A DNA stretch of 64,000 bases from an uncultured Acidovorax sp. (lineage in GTDB: Bacteria > Pseudomonadota > Gammaproteobacteria > Burkholderiales > Burkholderiaceae_C), in assembly GCA_913774955.1 (NCBI GenBank), contig CAJYKV010000028.1:1-64000 (forward strand), in the 5' to 3' direction. The notes under the pieces are model-generated. The model was not told the origin of the DNA, did no database searches, and saw only the letters and a program-made list of their open reading frames with translations. Position 1 is the first letter of the stretch, and every line of letters starts with the position of its first letter. Shown piece by piece: positions 62,353 through 64,000 of this stretch. Position numbers and translations under genes: made by a program.

Positions 62353-64000
62353 TCAGGCGCGCAGTCCCTCCATGTCGCGGATCAGTTCGCTCGCGGAGAT
62401 GGCGTCCAGCCGCCCGATCGCCTCGGGATTGTCCATGTCGCCCCAGGCCGACGGCTTGCCGACCTGCACCTCGCCCAGCTCCTGCTCGGGGTATTCGTCC
62501 ACCATGCCGACGATGATCCCCGGGTCCAGGTGCAGCTCGATCACGCGGTCGGCGCCCAGCGGCTTCGTGAAGTACCAGATGCAGCCGGCGTCCTGCGCCT
62601 GGCCGCGGCGCCAGCCCTTGTTCACCAGGCCCAGCACGCGGCCCGTGGGCACCTTGGCCTTCACCCAGCGCGAGAGCCTGGTGCCCGCCTGCTCGGCCTC
62701 GGTCAGCGTGTAGGTGTCGCGGCCGATCTGGGGGAAGGGCTGCAGCAGTTCGTAGTCGGCGAAGATCTGTCCGAACGCGGCCGCGTCCGCAGGCGTGATC
62801 TCCAGCGCATGCGGCACCCCGATGCGTACCTGCGCGCCCTCGGGAATGTCGAACGGATCGTCCTCGGCGGTGGTGGCGCTGCCGTCCTCGGCCACGCGGA
62901 AGCAGGCCGACAGCATGCCGCCATGGCTGCCGCCGTCCTCCACCGCGTACACGCCCCAGACCAGGCGCTGCACGATGTGGCGCACCAGGGGGTGGCCGGC
63001 CAGGAAGGTGCGGAACACCTCCGGCGTCCAGCGGCGGCGCGTGCACATGGCCACCTCCAGCCGCAGCAACTGCTGGCTGGCGATGGTGCGCGCATCCTTC
63101 TTGAGCAGCTTGAAGCGCTCCACCGCCTCCTGCGAGAGGGCCGGGTCGTCGGTCTTCTTCGGCTTGGGCAGGTCCGGCAGGCGCGCGCCGTCGCTGCCGT
63201 CCGCCGCGATCTCGCGCACGTAGGGCTTGAGGGTTTCGTCGAAGCCCACCTTGAAGGCGCGCGGCCCGAAGTCCAGCCGCAGCGTGCCCTGGGCATCCAG
63301 GCCCAGGTCGGGCGCGAGGCGGTCCTCCAGCTCCTCGGGGCTGAGTCCGCGCGCTTCGGCGATCGCGGCGATCTTCTCGCGCGCCTTGTCCTGCAGGCCC
63401 TTGAACTTCACTTTCTGCGCAATGCCGTTGAGCAGCATCAGCGCGACGTCGGTGCCGATCTGCGCGAGCACGTCCAGCCCGGTCACGGCCCGCGCATGCG
63501 CCGATTCGCCCGGCCATGCACGGATGAACGGCGTGAGCCGGCGGGCCGTGTCGTCGGTGCCCAGCAGTCCGAGCGCGGTCAGTACCCAGCCTTCCTTCGA
63601 CGGGCCGCCCGCCTCCAGCCAGGCGCTGAAGGCATCCCAGGCGAAGTCGGCCAGCGAATCGGGCGTGCAGGCCTCGCGCACCAGCGCGATGCCGGCATAC
63701 ACCTCTTCGCTGGTGGGGAAGGTGAGCATCTGCCCGAGCGCGTCCAGCGCGTCGTCCGGCAGGGCCTTGCCCTGGCCCGCGCCGCCCCGCAGCACCGGCC
63801 GCCGCCAGCCGCGCGGTTGCCAGAATTCCGGCAGCTTCGCGCGCTTGGTGGGGAAGCGGTCGAGCGGGCTTTCGTCGAGCACCGCGCGCAGCGCCTGCAC
63901 CACGGCATCGTCGCCGTAGCGCGCCGCCACGTCGAGCAGCAGCGCGTCGTGCCCTTGCGTGCACAGCAGGCGCAGGGCCAGACCCGCGCAATCGCGCGCC
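62353..64000 (-). CDS. DUF4132 domain protein (YehI/MolR-like), 5' end outside the window
   Basis: At least 549 codons are visible and the frame is open at the right edge, so the N-terminal part is missing. Visible parts are a helical HEAT-like region (for example LLNGIAQKVKFKGLQDKAREK), then LSPEELEDRLAPDLGLD, LDFGPRAFKVGFDETLKPYV, and the DUF4132 core with RRWTPEVFRTFLAGHPLVRH, LVWGVYAVED and AEDGSATTAEDDPFDIPEGA. The C-terminal end WGDMDNPEAIGRLDAISASEL closes the domain. It is the molR-like member of the yeh-type cluster. Molecular function is unknown. Confidence 0.88.
   Translation of the reverse strand, partial: ARDCAGLALRLLCTQGHDALLLDVAARYGDDAVVQALRAVLDESPLDRFPTKRAKLPEFWQPRGWRRPVLRGGAGQGKALPDDALDALGQMLTFPTSEEVYAGIALVREACTPDSLADFAWDAFSAWLEAGGPSKEGWVLTALGLLGTDDTARRLTPFIRAWPGESAHARAVTGLDVLAQIGTDVALMLLNGIAQKVKFKGLQDKAREKIAAIAEARGLSPEELEDRLAPDLGLDAQGTLRLDFGPRAFKVGFDETLKPYVREIAADGSDGARLPDLPKPKKTDDPALSQEAVERFKLLKKDARTIASQQLLRLEVAMCTRRRWTPEVFRTFLAGHPLVRHIVQRLVWGVYAVEDGGSHGGMLSACFRVAEDGSATTAEDDPFDIPEGAQVRIGVPHALEITPADAAAFGQIFADYELLQPFPQIGRDTYTLTEAEQAGTRLSRWVKAKVPTGRVLGLVNKGWRRGQAQDAGCIWYFTKPLGADRVIELHLDPGIIVGMVDEYPEQELGEVQVGKPSAWGDMDNPEAIGRLDAISASELIRDMEGLRA

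Overview
The window is 64 kb of GC-rich chromosomal DNA. Its gene content suggests a betaproteobacterium of the Comamonadaceae, most likely a plant-associated Acidovorax-type organism. The evidence for this is a HrpX-type PIP box in front of a type III chaperone/effector pair, a nicotinate (nic) catabolic cluster, a beta-ketoadipate (pca) cluster, Bug-type solute binding proteins and a diheme cytochrome c4. The assignment is inference; there is no rRNA in the window to settle it.

Layout. 1-127 is the end of an IS3-family (IS2-like) element, followed by a tRNA-Arg(CCU). 394-1355 holds a small membrane protein and a GAF protein. 1545-7931 (minus) is tamB-tamA, for outer-membrane protein and lipid assembly. 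7937-10675 (minus) is a MoxR AAA ATPase, a GNAT acetyltransferase and a CoxE-like vWA protein; a cytochrome c4 gene runs divergently. 11633-21180 (minus) is an unusual, tightly packed eight-gene operon: a TULIP-like protein, a papain-like cysteine protease, five more unrecognised proteins (several with TULIP/P47-like features) and a polyprenyl synthetase. I consider it the best candidate for an undescribed system here. 21662-24759 (minus) is a dCache-HAMP-GGDEF-EAL protein and a DUF1841 protein. 24833-27047 (minus) is a type III effector candidate with its chaperone, downstream of a PIP box.

27194-36780 is an IclR-type PcaR/PcaU regulator divergent from a plus-strand run: pcaI-pcaJ-pcaF-pcaD, a cyclase, YciI, an SDR, an AtoE-type fatty-acid transporter, catC and a Bug protein. 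This is the lower catechol/protocatechuate branch to succinyl-CoA and acetyl-CoA, without the ring-cleavage genes.

36797-52160 is a complete-looking nicotinate (maleamate pathway) locus in two divergent arms. The minus arm is nicE-nicD-nicX-nicF, a molybdopterin hydroxylase subunit and an XdhC-type maturation factor. The plus arm is nicC, nicA, a cytochrome-c-fused nicB-like gene, an MFS transporter, a chemoreceptor and a MarR regulator. Together they would sense, import, hydroxylate and open the pyridine ring and release maleate/fumarate. The hydroxylase is odd: the cytochrome-fused subunit has lost the catalytic Glu, while a separate 760-residue subunit keeps it.

52168-55038 (minus) is a TonB-dependent siderophore receptor with a Fur-like box, followed by a cytochrome b561. 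55230-64000 (minus) is a cluster equivalent to E. coli yehI/molR-yehL-yehM-yehP-yehQ (DUF4132, MoxR ATPase, DUF5682, vWA, double SWIM), with stop/start overlaps between four of the genes; the DUF4132 gene runs off the right edge.
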